Source: an uncultured Faecalibacterium sp. (lineage in GTDB: Bacteria > Bacillota > Clostridia > Oscillospirales > Ruminococcaceae). Taken from it: a DNA stretch of 64,000 nucleotides. Both the position numbers and the translations under genes were made by a program. Numbering within the stretch: position 1 is the stretch's first letter; every line of letters begins with the position of its first letter. Location: the NCBI GenBank assembly GCA_934503275.1, contig CAKSVD010000012.1, positions 1 to 64,000 of the forward strand. The letters are read 5' to 3'. Shown here in pieces: positions 20,100-28,079 of this stretch. Below the pieces are notes generated by a model, which was given only the letters and a program-made list of their open reading frames with translations, had not been told where the DNA came from and made no database searches.

Positions 20100-20396
20100 T
20101 TATTCCAGATACTGCGGCAGATTCCACGCTCCTCGCAGCACACGGTGAATCTCCACAATCTTGTTTTCATCGTTGACGCGATAGAACACCAGATACTGGT
20201 CAACGACCAACCTACGATAAGCAGGGTCAAGGTGGTAGACCTCGCACATTTTCGGGGTATCGCCTAATTTTGTGATCTTCTCCCGAAGTTCTTTCAGTAC
20301 ACAGCTGGCTGTTTTAGGGTAAAAGCCAGACAGATACCGGGCGATATCGTTCAAGTCCTGCACAGCAATGGGCAGATATTTAATTTTATACGTCAT
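20100..20396 (-). CDS. Type II toxin, RelE/ParE superfamily
   Basis: A 98-residue basic protein of the RelE/ParE fold, either a ribosome-dependent mRNase or a gyrase poison. The opening YKIKYLPIAVQDLNDIARYL and the segment YRRLVVDQYLVFYRVND are characteristic of ParE/RelE plasmid-stabilisation toxins. It is the second gene of a two-gene unit and overlaps the antitoxin by 11 bases, which suggests translational coupling. It has no terminal His/Tyr catalytic signature strong enough to separate RelE from ParE activity. Confidence 0.85.
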   Translation of the reverse strand: MTYKIKYLPIAVQDLNDIARYLSGFYPKTASCVLKELREKITKLGDTPKMCEVYHLDPAYRRLVVDQYLVFYRVNDENKIVEIHRVLRGAWNLPQYLE

Positions 20397-20667
20397 ACTG
20401 CTTGCTCAGCGTCTCCCATACGCTTTCGTGGTCTTCCCACTGCGTGTCGGGGTCAGCCGCCTGCTGTGTTGCCTTGGCAAGTGCCTCGGCAACATATCGC
20501 TGGTGCAAAAACTCCTCGTATTTGGCGTAGTCCTCGATATTGATGAGAACCGACTCGCCACGACCATGATTTGTGATGATCACATGGTCGTGATCTTTAA
20601 GCATCTCCGAAAGCTCAGCATAATGGTTGCGCAGATCCCGGGAAGGGCGAACAAATGTCTGCATCAT
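20386..20667 (-). CDS. Antitoxin, Phd/YefM family
   Basis: A 93-residue antitoxin preceding the toxin. Residues near 25-50 (HDHVIITNHGRGESVLINIEDY) are the Phd/YefM DNA-binding and dimerisation core. The acidic C-terminal tail should wrap the toxin. The ATG at 20667 is preferred over an upstream GTG because that codon lies inside the AGGAGGTG ribosome site. Such antitoxins usually repress their own operon. Confidence 0.87.
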   Translation of the reverse strand: MMQTFVRPSRDLRNHYAELSEMLKDHDHVIITNHGRGESVLINIEDYAKYEEFLHQRYVAEALAKATQQAADPDTQWEDHESVWETLSKQYDV

Positions 20668-20786
20668 ACGGGACACCTCCTGTCAGGATCATTGTATCAC
20701 AAAATGACTACATGCGCAAGGCGGATGCTCTTGTTGGGACGTGCGGAGCCCCAAGCCCTGCAGGGAACGAGTACGGCAACCTGAAA

Positions 20787-21176
20787 TCAATCAGTTTCTG
20801 TTAGCCTTTCGAACAGTTTGCGATCAGTTTTATAAATTCCTTGATAAGGTTGTTCAAGATAGTACTTCCCCCTGTCCTCATACGCAAAGATAGTGCTTGT
20901 TCCTGTCTCAAGCCGGAAGTCAATCTTGATATAACTTTCCGCTTGCGGAAAGTCTTGAACGCTTTCCTTCTTAGTCGGTTCAGAACTGGAAATATCGGCG
21001 ATTATTTCACTTATCCAAGTTTTGTCTGAATGACTTACTGTGTTTTCTGCAATAGTTATATCAATAGATGTAATTTTATCGGCTTGAGGTAGCGTAATGG
21101 GCGCTGCTTTTTTTCCACACGCAGCTAAAGTCAGTATACAGGTAAGACACAAAAACAAAGAAAGAAATTTTTTCAT
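20787..21176 (-). CDS. Small secreted lipoprotein, unknown function
   Basis: A 129-residue protein with a lipoprotein signal: basic start, hydrophobic run, and LAAC with the lipidated cysteine at C20. The mature part reads like the small Firmicutes lipoproteins annotated with DUF5301, which is a tentative match. The start at 21176 has GGAGGT upstream; a longer frame start lacks one. It is lower in GC than its neighbours, as are the adjacent toxin-antitoxin genes, suggesting an acquired segment next to the tRNA gene. Confidence 0.7.
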   Translation of the reverse strand: MKKFLSLFLCLTCILTLAACGKKAAPITLPQADKITSIDITIAENTVSHSDKTWISEIIADISSSEPTKKESVQDFPQAESYIKIDFRLETGTSTIFAYEDRGKYYLEQPYQGIYKTDRKLFERLTETD

Positions 21177-21235
21177 AGGTATTGTTACCTCCAGAACTTC
21201 CAATTTACTGGGCTAAGCCGAGTATACCATACACT

Positions 21236-21287
21236 GTTAAAAATAGCAAAAGGCAGGATACCACTCCCATAGTGATACCCTGCCTTT
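21236..21287 (-). terminator. Probable minus-strand terminator between tRNA-Val and the lipoprotein gene
   Basis: AAAGGCAGG (21249-21257) pairs with CCTGCCTTT (21279-21287), with an inner CACT/AGTG pair. On the minus strand it runs into TGCTATTTTT. Confidence 0.6.
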
Positions 21288-21322
21288 GCTCGTTCCGGTT
21301 CTCGTTCTGTACCGCACACCAC

Positions 21323-21353
21323 AAAAAAATCCCCAGACCGAATGGTCTGGGGA
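21323..21353 (-). terminator. Terminator of tRNA-Val
   Basis: A perfect 10-base stem (21330-21339 with 21344-21353), followed on the minus strand by seven Ts. It begins two bases after the encoded CCA. Confidence 0.92.
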
Positions 21354-21355
21354 TG

Positions 21356-21431
21356 TGGTGGACGGTACAGGACTCGAACCTGTGACCTCCTGCACGTCAA
21401 GCAGATGCTCTACCAGCTGAGCTAACCGTCC
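21356..21431 (-). tRNA. tRNA-Val (anticodon GAC)
   Basis: A 76-base cloverleaf on the minus strand. The acceptor stem GGACGGT pairs with ACCGTCC, followed by discriminator A and an encoded CCA. The D-arm begins GCTC, the anticodon loop is TTGACGT (anticodon GAC, reading GUC and GUU), and the T-arm is ACAGG-TTCGAGT-CCTGT. It is a single tRNA gene with its own promoter and terminator. The lower-GC toxin-antitoxin/lipoprotein block sits immediately downstream. Confidence 0.95.
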
Positions 21432-21450
21432 ATGTCATATCGACTTGGAT

Positions 21451-21479
21451 ATTTTACCACAGCTTTTTGCAAAAAGCAA
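21451..21479 (-). promoter_or_regulatory. Promoter of tRNA-Val
   Basis: On the minus strand, TTGCTT (21474-21479) and TAAAAT (21451-21456) are 17 bases apart. The -10 box ends 19 bases before the tRNA. Confidence 0.75.
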
Positions 21480-21509
21480 GACCTTTTGTGCTTTTTTATG
21501 CGTTCTTTT

Positions 21510-22121
21510 TTACTTTTCCGGCTTTTCCGGCGAGAGCGCCCGGCGGATGATATCGTACAGTACCGGCTTCATGGCGTCAATGCTGTCCGGCTTGCCTTCC
21601 AGAATGCTGGAATAGCACACCGACATACACATACTGCCAAGGGCGGTGATGCGCTGGTAGACCTCCCGCTCGGTGCGGCCGGCCATCTCCGGGCTGGAAA
21701 GCACGATGGCCAGCAGCTTGCGCATCAGGGGCTCGGCCTCCCGGCTGGCTTCGATCTGATCCAGCCCGGGCCAGACGAAATTGCGCTCCAGAAACCGCAG
21801 CACCAGCACGTCCTGCCGCAGCGCCTCGATGATATGGTCGATGACGAACACCACCTGCGCGGTAAAGTCGGGCAGCTCGGGGTGCTGCTCGACTGCAAGG
21901 CAGGCGTCGCTCAGCAGCTGGTAGCTCACCCGCCCCAGCAGCGCCTGCATCACCGCGCCCTTATCCTGAAAATACAGATAAAACGTGCCTTTGCCCACCT
22001 TGGCACGGCTGGTGATATCCTCCACGCTGGTCTTGGCGGTGCCCCGCTCCAGAAACAGCTCGTAGGCTGCATCCAGCAGGGCGCGGCGCTTTTCCTGCTT
22101 TTTCCCTTCCACAGTGCTCAT
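21510..22121 (-). CDS. TetR/AcrR family transcriptional repressor
   Basis: A 203-residue one-domain regulator. The helix-turn-helix at about 15-60 (ALLDAAYELFLERG, then KVGKGTFYLYFQDKG) is typical TetR, and the C-terminal part should bind a hydrophobic ligand. It is divergent from the MMPL exporter operon, and the shared 265-bp region has two TGAC-N5-GTCA palindromes around a consensus promoter. Repression of the exporter with release by an exported compound is the likely circuit (inference). Confidence 0.9.
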   Translation of the reverse strand: MSTVEGKKQEKRRALLDAAYELFLERGTAKTSVEDITSRAKVGKGTFYLYFQDKGAVMQALLGRVSYQLLSDACLAVEQHPELPDFTAQVVFVIDHIIEALRQDVLVLRFLERNFVWPGLDQIEASREAEPLMRKLLAIVLSSPEMAGRTEREVYQRITALGSMCMSVCYSSILEGKPDSIDAMKPVLYDIIRRALSPEKPEK

Positions 22122-22260
22122 GCTCTGGGTAGATTCCTCTTTTCTCTGAATTTGGACGCAGGTATGTGCTGCGTCCGGACTGTGTACCTTAGTTTAGCAG
22201 TCATTGCCCGTTTGTGCAAGCCCGGTCTGCTATACAATGTTTTGCCGATGATAAAAAAAC

Positions 22261-22273
22261 TGACTTTCGGTCA
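22261..22273. promoter_or_regulatory. TetR operator candidate O1
   Basis: Palindrome TGAC-TTTCG-GTCA, 10 bases upstream of the -35 box of the MMPL promoter. It has the same half-sites and spacing as the site at 22329. Confidence 0.6.
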
Positions 22274-22283
22274 CTTTTTCTGC

Positions 22284-22311
22284 TTGACACACTGCCCGGG
22301 CGGAATATAAT
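22284..22311 (+). promoter_or_regulatory. Promoter of the MMPL exporter operon
   Basis: TTGACA (22284-22289) and TATAAT (22306-22311), 16 bases apart. Both hexamers match consensus perfectly, which suits a strongly repressed promoter. Confidence 0.88.
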
Positions 22312-22328
22312 AGTGTTTGCCCGGAAGA

Positions 22329-22341
22329 TGACCGGCGGTCA
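22329..22341. promoter_or_regulatory. TetR operator candidate O2
   Basis: Palindrome TGAC-CGGCG-GTCA, 18 bases past the -10 box and so in the early transcript. Together with O1 it brackets the promoter; the centres are 68 bases apart. Confidence 0.6.
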
Positions 22342-22386
22342 GTTTCGCGGGCTTTCCCAATCAACTTTCTATTCTGGAGGGTTCTC

Positions 22387-24486
22387 ATGAAAAAGATCGC
22401 ACAAGGCATCGTGCGTCTGCGCAAGCTGATCTTAACAGTGGCAGTGCTGCTGTTGATCCCTTCCGCGATCGGCGCCATTGCCACCCGCATCAATTATGAC
22501 ATCCTCACCTACCTGCCGCAGGATCTGGATTCCATGATCGGCGAGGTAGCCCTTGAGGACGATTTCCATCTGGCCTCCACCGGTATGATCACGGTAGAGG
22601 GCCTGCCGACCAATGAACTCATCGCCATGAAAAAGGAGATCGACGCCGTGCCCGGCGTCACCCAGACCTTCTGGCTCAGCGATGTGATCGACCCCAACAT
22701 CCCCACCGCCATGCTGCCTGCCGATGTGCAGCAGTTCATGTTCGGCAAAAACGATTCCACCATGCTGATCGTCCGCTTTGACGCCCCCAGCGCCAGCGAC
22801 GAGACGATGGAAGCCGTCAAGCAGATCGAAAAGCTGCTGCGCAAGGACTGCTTCTTCGGCGGCATGAGCGTCATTCTGCAGGACACCAAGGCACTGGTCA
22901 ATCAGGAAATGCCCCTGTACATCCTGATCGCCGTGGGCGCCAGCCTGCTGGTGCTGTTCCTCTCGCTGGAAAGCACCATCACTCCGCTGCTGTTCATGCT
23001 GGGTCTGCTGTTCCCCATCGCGTACAACTTCGGCACCAACATCTTTTTGGGGCAGATCAGCTACATCACCGAGGCGCTTGCCACCGTGCTGCAGCTGGGC
23101 GTTACGATGGACTTCTCCATCTTCCTGCTGCACCGCTATGAGGAAGAAAAGGAACTGCGCTCCTCCAACGAGGAGGCCATGACCAGCGCTATCTGCAAGA
23201 CCATGACCTCCATCTCCGCTTCCAGCCTGACCACCATTGCAGGCTTCCTTGCTTTGTGCGCCATGCGCCTGACACTGGGCCGCGATATCGGCCTTGTCAT
23301 GGCAAAGGGCGTGGCACTGGGCGTCATCTGCACCGTGGTCATTCTGCCCTCCCTGATCCTTACCTTTGATAAGTGGGTTGAAAAATACAAGCACCGCACC
23401 GTTATCCCCCGGCTGACCAAGCTGAGTTACTTTGTTTCCAAGCATTCCGTGCCCATCGTGGTCGTCTTTATCCTCATCCTCATTCCCTTTGCCATTGCGC
23501 AGAACAAGACCAGCGTGTACTACACCCTGTTCGACTCTCTGCCGCAGGACCTGACCGGTATCGTGGGCACCAACAAGCTGGGCGAGGACTTCGGCATGAC
23601 TACCAGCCACTTCATTCTGGTGCATGACGATCTGACCGCTACGCAGGTGTCCGACCTGTGCGATGAGTTGAAGGACGTGGACGGCATCACGCAGGTGGTA
23701 AGTCTGGACTCCATCACCGGCCCCGGCTTTGATACCGAGTTGCTGCCCGACAGCGTGATGGAGATCCTGCAGTCCGGCGGCTACAAGCTGATTTTGGCCA
23801 ACAGCTCCTACAAGACCGGCACGGATGCCATCAACAGTCAGCTGGACGAGATGATCGGCCTGATCAAAAATGTAGATCCCGAGGGCGTCATCACCGGTGA
23901 AGGCGCCATGACCAAAGACCTGATCGAGGTTGCAGACGTGGACTTCAAGAACGTCAACGTCTGGTCGATCATGGCAGTTCTCGCCATCATCGCCATCTCC
24001 TTCAAGAGCATCTCCATCCCGGTGCTGCTGGTCGCCAGCATCGAAGCCGCTATCGCCATCAATATGGGCATCCCGTACTTTACCGGTACGCAGCTGCCCT
24101 TCATCGCCAGCATCGTCATTGGCACCATCCAGCTGGGCGCTACCGTGGACTACTCCATCCTGATGACCACCCGTTATCACGAGGAGCGCGCCTTTGGCCG
24201 CACCCCCAAGGAAGCTGCCCAGCAGTCGCTGGAGCACTGCAGCCAGTCCATCCTGACCAGTGGCCTGACCTTCTTCGCCGCTACGGTCGGCGTGGCCGCC
24301 ATCAGTAAGATGGAACTGCTGCGGAGCATCTGTCTGCTGATCTCCCGCGGCGCTCTGATCAGTATGCTGGTCATTCTGGTGATGCTGCCCGCCGCTCTGA
24401 TGCTGTGTGACTGGATCATCCGCCACACCACCCTGAAATGGATGGTGCCTGAATCTGCCAACGCCAAGAAGTCTGAAAAGGAGTAA
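22387..24486 (+). CDS. MMPL/RND-superfamily transporter
   Basis: A 699-residue membrane exporter with the internal duplication typical of the superfamily. Each half has one N-terminal helix, a large extracytoplasmic loop (both halves begin with a similar DSLPQDL/YLPQDLDS segment) and a bundle of about five helices. The conserved helix-4 segments read GVTMDFSIFLLHRYEEE and GATVDYSILMTTRYHEE; their acidic residues are the expected proton-relay positions. Gram-positive members export lipids, glycolipids or hydrophobic drugs. The next gene, 6 bases on, encodes the likely extracytoplasmic partner. Confidence 0.9.
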   Translation: MKKIAQGIVRLRKLILTVAVLLLIPSAIGAIATRINYDILTYLPQDLDSMIGEVALEDDFHLASTGMITVEGLPTNELIAMKKEIDAVPGVTQTFWLSDVIDPNIPTAMLPADVQQFMFGKNDSTMLIVRFDAPSASDETMEAVKQIEKLLRKDCFFGGMSVILQDTKALVNQEMPLYILIAVGASLLVLFLSLESTITPLLFMLGLLFPIAYNFGTNIFLGQISYITEALATVLQLGVTMDFSIFLLHRYEEEKELRSSNEEAMTSAICKTMTSISASSLTTIAGFLALCAMRLTLGRDIGLVMAKGVALGVICTVVILPSLILTFDKWVEKYKHRTVIPRLTKLSYFVSKHSVPIVVVFILILIPFAIAQNKTSVYYTLFDSLPQDLTGIVGTNKLGEDFGMTTSHFILVHDDLTATQVSDLCDELKDVDGITQVVSLDSITGPGFDTELLPDSVMEILQSGGYKLILANSSYKTGTDAINSQLDEMIGLIKNVDPEGVITGEGAMTKDLIEVADVDFKNVNVWSIMAVLAIIAISFKSISIPVLLVASIEAAIAINMGIPYFTGTQLPFIASIVIGTIQLGATVDYSILMTTRYHEERAFGRTPKEAAQQSLEHCSQSILTSGLTFFAATVGVAAISKMELLRSICLLISRGALISMLVILVMLPAALMLCDWIIRHTTLKWMVPESANAKKSEKE

Positions 24487-24492
24487 TGCGTT

Positions 24493-26403
24493 ATGAAAAA
24501 ATCGCTTCGTTTCGCCAGTGCGGCGCTGGCAGTTGCCCTCGCCGCCAGCTGCGCAGCCCCGGCCTTTGCCGCAGGCGGCAGCAGCTTTACCAAGTCTGAG
24601 ACCGTATACGCTGTGATGAACGCCGATGGCTCCATCCAGAACACTACCGTCAGCGAGCACGTTTACAGCGCCTCCGGCCTGTCCAAGGTGACCGACCAGA
24701 GCACCCTGACCAACATCCAGAACACCGAGAGCAGCGCCGAGTTCACACAGGACGGCGAAAAGCTGGTGTGGAACACCGACGATACCGACGTGTATTATAA
24801 AGGTGACACCAGCCGCGCCCTGCCCATTCAGGCTGCCGTTACCTACGCGCTGGACGGTCAGGAAGCTGCACTGGAGGATCTGATCGGCAAGAGCGGTCAC
24901 CTGACTATGACCATCGCCCTGAAGAATAACGAGACCGGCACCGTGAACGTGAACGGCACCGACCGCACCATCGTCACCCCGCTGGTTACCGCCGTGGGCG
25001 TGATCTTTGGGCAGGATGCCACCAACGTGGTGGCTGCCCACGGTCTGGTGGAAAGCGCCGCCAAGAGCAATGTGGCTGCCTTTGTCACCCTGCCGGGCGT
25101 GAAGGACTCCCTGTCCGGTCTGCTGCCGAATGAACTGGATACCATCGAGGACTATCTGCAGGACACCATCACGGTGGAAGCAGATGTCACCGGGCTGACC
25201 TGCCCGCAGGTGATGATGGCCTGCGCCACCAGCGCTGCGGCTCTGGGCACCGACAATGTGTTTGACCTGAGCAGCCTCAACGACCTGACCGACGGCATCA
25301 ACCAGCTGAACGATGCCATGAGCCAGCTGCTGGACGGCGCTTCTCAGCTGGAGGACGGTACCAGCCAGCTGGCCAGCGGTGTGCTGGCGCTGCTGGACGG
25401 CGCCAACACCCTGAACAATGGCGCAGCTGCACTGGACGATGGTCTGGGCCAGCTGACCAACGGTCTGGACACTCTGAGCGCCAACAACAGCGCCCTGAAC
25501 AGCGGCGCACAGCAGGTGGCAGACGGCGTGCTGGCTTCTGCCAACAAGACCCTGAAAGAGGGCGGTCTGATCGACACCGATATGACTTGGGACAACTACG
25601 CCGCGGTCATCGACAACATTCTGACCATGAACGACAAGACGCTGGCTGCCGGCCGCCGCAAGATCGTGCGCACCGTCTGGGAGCAGGCTCCCAGCTTCAA
25701 GGACAGCCAGCTGGATCTGGCACTGTACCTTTCCGCTACCAAGACGAACCACGATCTGGAGGCCGCTCTGCACCTGATGCAGAACTACGACCCCTCCATG
25801 CTGTGCGGTCTGGTGCAGCTGCTGACCACGCAGGAAGCCAAGGACACCGCCAAGGCTGAACTGAAGTATCAGGTGGAGAACAGTCAGGATATCGCCGATG
25901 TGCGTGCCCTGAAGGACAGCCTTGCCCAGATCCAGTACTTCGTTTCCAGCGTGGGCCAGTACACCGCCGGTGTACAGACCGCTGCAGACGGCGCCCACTC
26001 TGCCAAGGACGGCAGCGCACAGCTTGCCGCCGGTACCAAGACCCTGTACGATGGCGTGAACACCCTGAACGATGGCGCAAGCCAGCTGAATGACGGCACC
26101 CACCAGCTGAACGACGGTTTGAACCAGTTCAACGAGGAGGGCATCTCCAAGCTGACCGGTGCACTGGATCAGGATCAGCTGCACGGCCTCAAAACCGTGC
26201 TGGACGAGATGACCGACCGGCTGGAAAACTACACCAGCTTTGCCGGTGCACCCGAGGACGCCGAGAGCAGTGTGAAATTTATCTACAAGACCGCCGAGAC
26301 CGTGGCCGCTGCCAACAATGCTGTGGCTGAGACCGAGACGGTGAAGGAGGGTAACATCTTTACCCGCCTGTGGCAGCGCATTGTGGACCTGTTCAAGTTC
26401 TGA
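24493..26403 (+). CDS. Secreted YhgE/Pip-like heptad-repeat partner of the MMPL exporter
   Basis: A 636-residue protein with a Sec signal peptide (cleavage after AFA near residue 26). Between about 255-335 and again 490-550 are repeats of the form L-x-D/N-G-A-x-Q-L, as in the long coiled-coil or beta-helical segments of YhgE/Pip and related exporter-linked proteins. No C-terminal transmembrane anchor is evident, and the end is amphipathic (FTRLWQRIVDLFKF). Its tight linkage to the MMPL gene suggests that it forms a wall-spanning part of the exporter. This is inference; no motif names a substrate. Confidence 0.65.
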   Translation: MKKSLRFASAALAVALAASCAAPAFAAGGSSFTKSETVYAVMNADGSIQNTTVSEHVYSASGLSKVTDQSTLTNIQNTESSAEFTQDGEKLVWNTDDTDVYYKGDTSRALPIQAAVTYALDGQEAALEDLIGKSGHLTMTIALKNNETGTVNVNGTDRTIVTPLVTAVGVIFGQDATNVVAAHGLVESAAKSNVAAFVTLPGVKDSLSGLLPNELDTIEDYLQDTITVEADVTGLTCPQVMMACATSAAALGTDNVFDLSSLNDLTDGINQLNDAMSQLLDGASQLEDGTSQLASGVLALLDGANTLNNGAAALDDGLGQLTNGLDTLSANNSALNSGAQQVADGVLASANKTLKEGGLIDTDMTWDNYAAVIDNILTMNDKTLAAGRRKIVRTVWEQAPSFKDSQLDLALYLSATKTNHDLEAALHLMQNYDPSMLCGLVQLLTTQEAKDTAKAELKYQVENSQDIADVRALKDSLAQIQYFVSSVGQYTAGVQTAADGAHSAKDGSAQLAAGTKTLYDGVNTLNDGASQLNDGTHQLNDGLNQFNEEGISKLTGALDQDQLHGLKTVLDEMTDRLENYTSFAGAPEDAESSVKFIYKTAETVAAANNAVAETETVKEGNIFTRLWQRIVDLFKF

Positions 26404-26440
26404 TAACGCCAACATCCTTCCAGAATCGTATATAGAGACA

Positions 26441-26485
26441 CAGGAGCGCCCCGCAGCCGAATGGCTGCGGGGCGCTCCTGTTTTT
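26441..26485. terminator. Terminator between MMPL operon and murC
   Basis: A perfect 18-base stem (26441-26458 with 26463-26480) and five Ts on the plus strand. It lies between convergent genes and may stop both. Confidence 0.88.
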
Positions 26486-26512
26486 ATGATTCTTTAAAAA
26501 TCAGCTTATTGC

Positions 26513-27898
26513 TTACTGGTCCTTTTCCACCATCATCTTGCTGGCTTTATAGATATCGCCGCAGCCGAGGGTGATGACCAGATCGCCGGGCTGAGCGTTC
26601 TGCTTGACCCAGTCGGCGGCCTCCTGCAGGCTGTTCACCAGCACAGAGCCGGGGATCTGTGCTGCCAGCTTTGCGCTGGTAATGGTGGGGTCGTTGGGCT
26701 CGCGGCTGCCCATGATGGGGGTCAGCACCGTGATGTCCGGGATCTTGAGCACATCCACAAAGTCGTTGAACAGCATCTTGGTGCGGCTGTATGTAAACGG
26801 CTGGTGGACGGCGATCAGGCGCTTGTAGCCCATCTCCTTGGCGGTGTTCAGGGTGGCGCGCAGCTCGGTGGGGTGGTGGGCGTAGTCGTCGATGACCAGC
26901 GCACCGTTGCACTCGCCGTACACCTCAAAGCGGCGGCCTGCGCCCTTGAAGTTCAGGGCAGCCTCGGCGCACTGCTCTGCGCTCAGGCCCACAAAGCGGC
27001 ACACGGCGCACATGGCCAGTGCATTATAAATATTGTGACGGCCGGGCACAGACAGGCGGATGCGGGTGGTGTCGGTCGTATTCCACTCCTTCAGGTCGAA
27101 CTCGAAGAAGCCGGGCTTATACTCGTTGATGTTGACAGCGCGGTAGTCGCCGTGGTTGTCGATGGCAAAGGTGCGCACCCGGCGGTCCAGCGTGTACATC
27201 ACGTCCATGGTGTTCTTGTCATCGGCGTTGGCAAAGATCATGAACTGGGTCATCAGGGCAAAGCGCTTGAAAGCGAACTTCAACTCGCCCATGCTGCCGT
27301 AGTAGTCCAGATGATCGTTGTCGATATTCAGCACCACGGACAGGTAGGGGGTCAGCTTCAGGAAGGTCTCGGCGAACTCGCAGGCCTCGATGACGATGTC
27401 ATCGCCTTTGCCGGCCTTGCCGTAGCCGTTGATGAGGGGCAGCTTGCCGCCGATGACGGCAGAGGGGTCGCGCCCTGCCAGTTCCAGCGCGGTGGTGATC
27501 ATGGAGGTGGTAGTGGTCTTGCCGTGGGTGCCGGACACGCAGATGCTCTGCTTGTACAGGCGGCTCACATAGCCCAGCAGTATACTGCGCTCCACGGTGG
27601 GAATGCCGTAGGAGGCGGCTGCATTCAACTCCACGTTGTCCTTGGAGATGGCGGCAGAGTACACCACCATGTCCGCACCGACAACATTATCCGCATTGTG
27701 GCCAAGGCTGACCTTCACGCCCATCTCCCGCTCGTAGCGGATGATGCTGCCGTCCAGCACATCGCTGCCGGACAGCTCGTAGCCCTTGGCGGCAAGGATC
27801 TGGATCAGCGGATACATTCCGCTGCCGCCGCAGCCGATAAAATGGATCTTCTTTACATGGTCCAGCAGATGCTGGCTATAATCCGAGTACATGAACAT
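26513..27898 (-). CDS. murC: UDP-N-acetylmuramate--L-alanine ligase
   Basis: ATP-dependent cytoplasmic Mur ligase adding L-alanine to UDP-MurNAc in peptidoglycan synthesis. The N-terminal Rossmann domain begins IHFIGCGGSGM (18-28). The ATP loop GTHGKT is at 123-128, and the C-terminal domain has HHPTE near 350. The start is ATG at 27898, 9 bases after GGAGGAG; the longer frame would start with TTG inside that site. It has 461 residues, as usual. A TATAAT-like box on the minus strand at 27971-27976 suggests its own promoter. It lies downstream of coaBC on the same strand. Confidence 0.95.
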   Translation of the reverse strand: MFMYSDYSQHLLDHVKKIHFIGCGGSGMYPLIQILAAKGYELSGSDVLDGSIIRYEREMGVKVSLGHNADNVVGADMVVYSAAISKDNVELNAAASYGIPTVERSILLGYVSRLYKQSICVSGTHGKTTTTSMITTALELAGRDPSAVIGGKLPLINGYGKAGKGDDIVIEACEFAETFLKLTPYLSVVLNIDNDHLDYYGSMGELKFAFKRFALMTQFMIFANADDKNTMDVMYTLDRRVRTFAIDNHGDYRAVNINEYKPGFFEFDLKEWNTTDTTRIRLSVPGRHNIYNALAMCAVCRFVGLSAEQCAEAALNFKGAGRRFEVYGECNGALVIDDYAHHPTELRATLNTAKEMGYKRLIAVHQPFTYSRTKMLFNDFVDVLKIPDITVLTPIMGSREPNDPTITSAKLAAQIPGSVLVNSLQEAADWVKQNAQPGDLVITLGCGDIYKASKMMVEKDQ

Positions 27899-28079
27899 AG
27901 TAAGGCTCTCCTCCAAATATTAACGGCTGCAGCGCAGACCGATTCCTTCCAAACATAGGGACACACTCTTATTATATAATTTTTGCAGCATAAAATAAAC
28001 AGGTAAGGCCGAATTTTCGGAAAGAACCATAATTTTTTTGTGAATTTTGTGATATGTGTACAACAAAATCCCGGCAGTA

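Noticed and set aside
22432..26415. Minus-strand open frame of 1327 codons
   Set aside because: It lies antisense to the MMPL and YhgE-like genes, which have recognisable domains, promoter and ribosome sites. The antisense product is His/Gln/Gly-rich without any fold.
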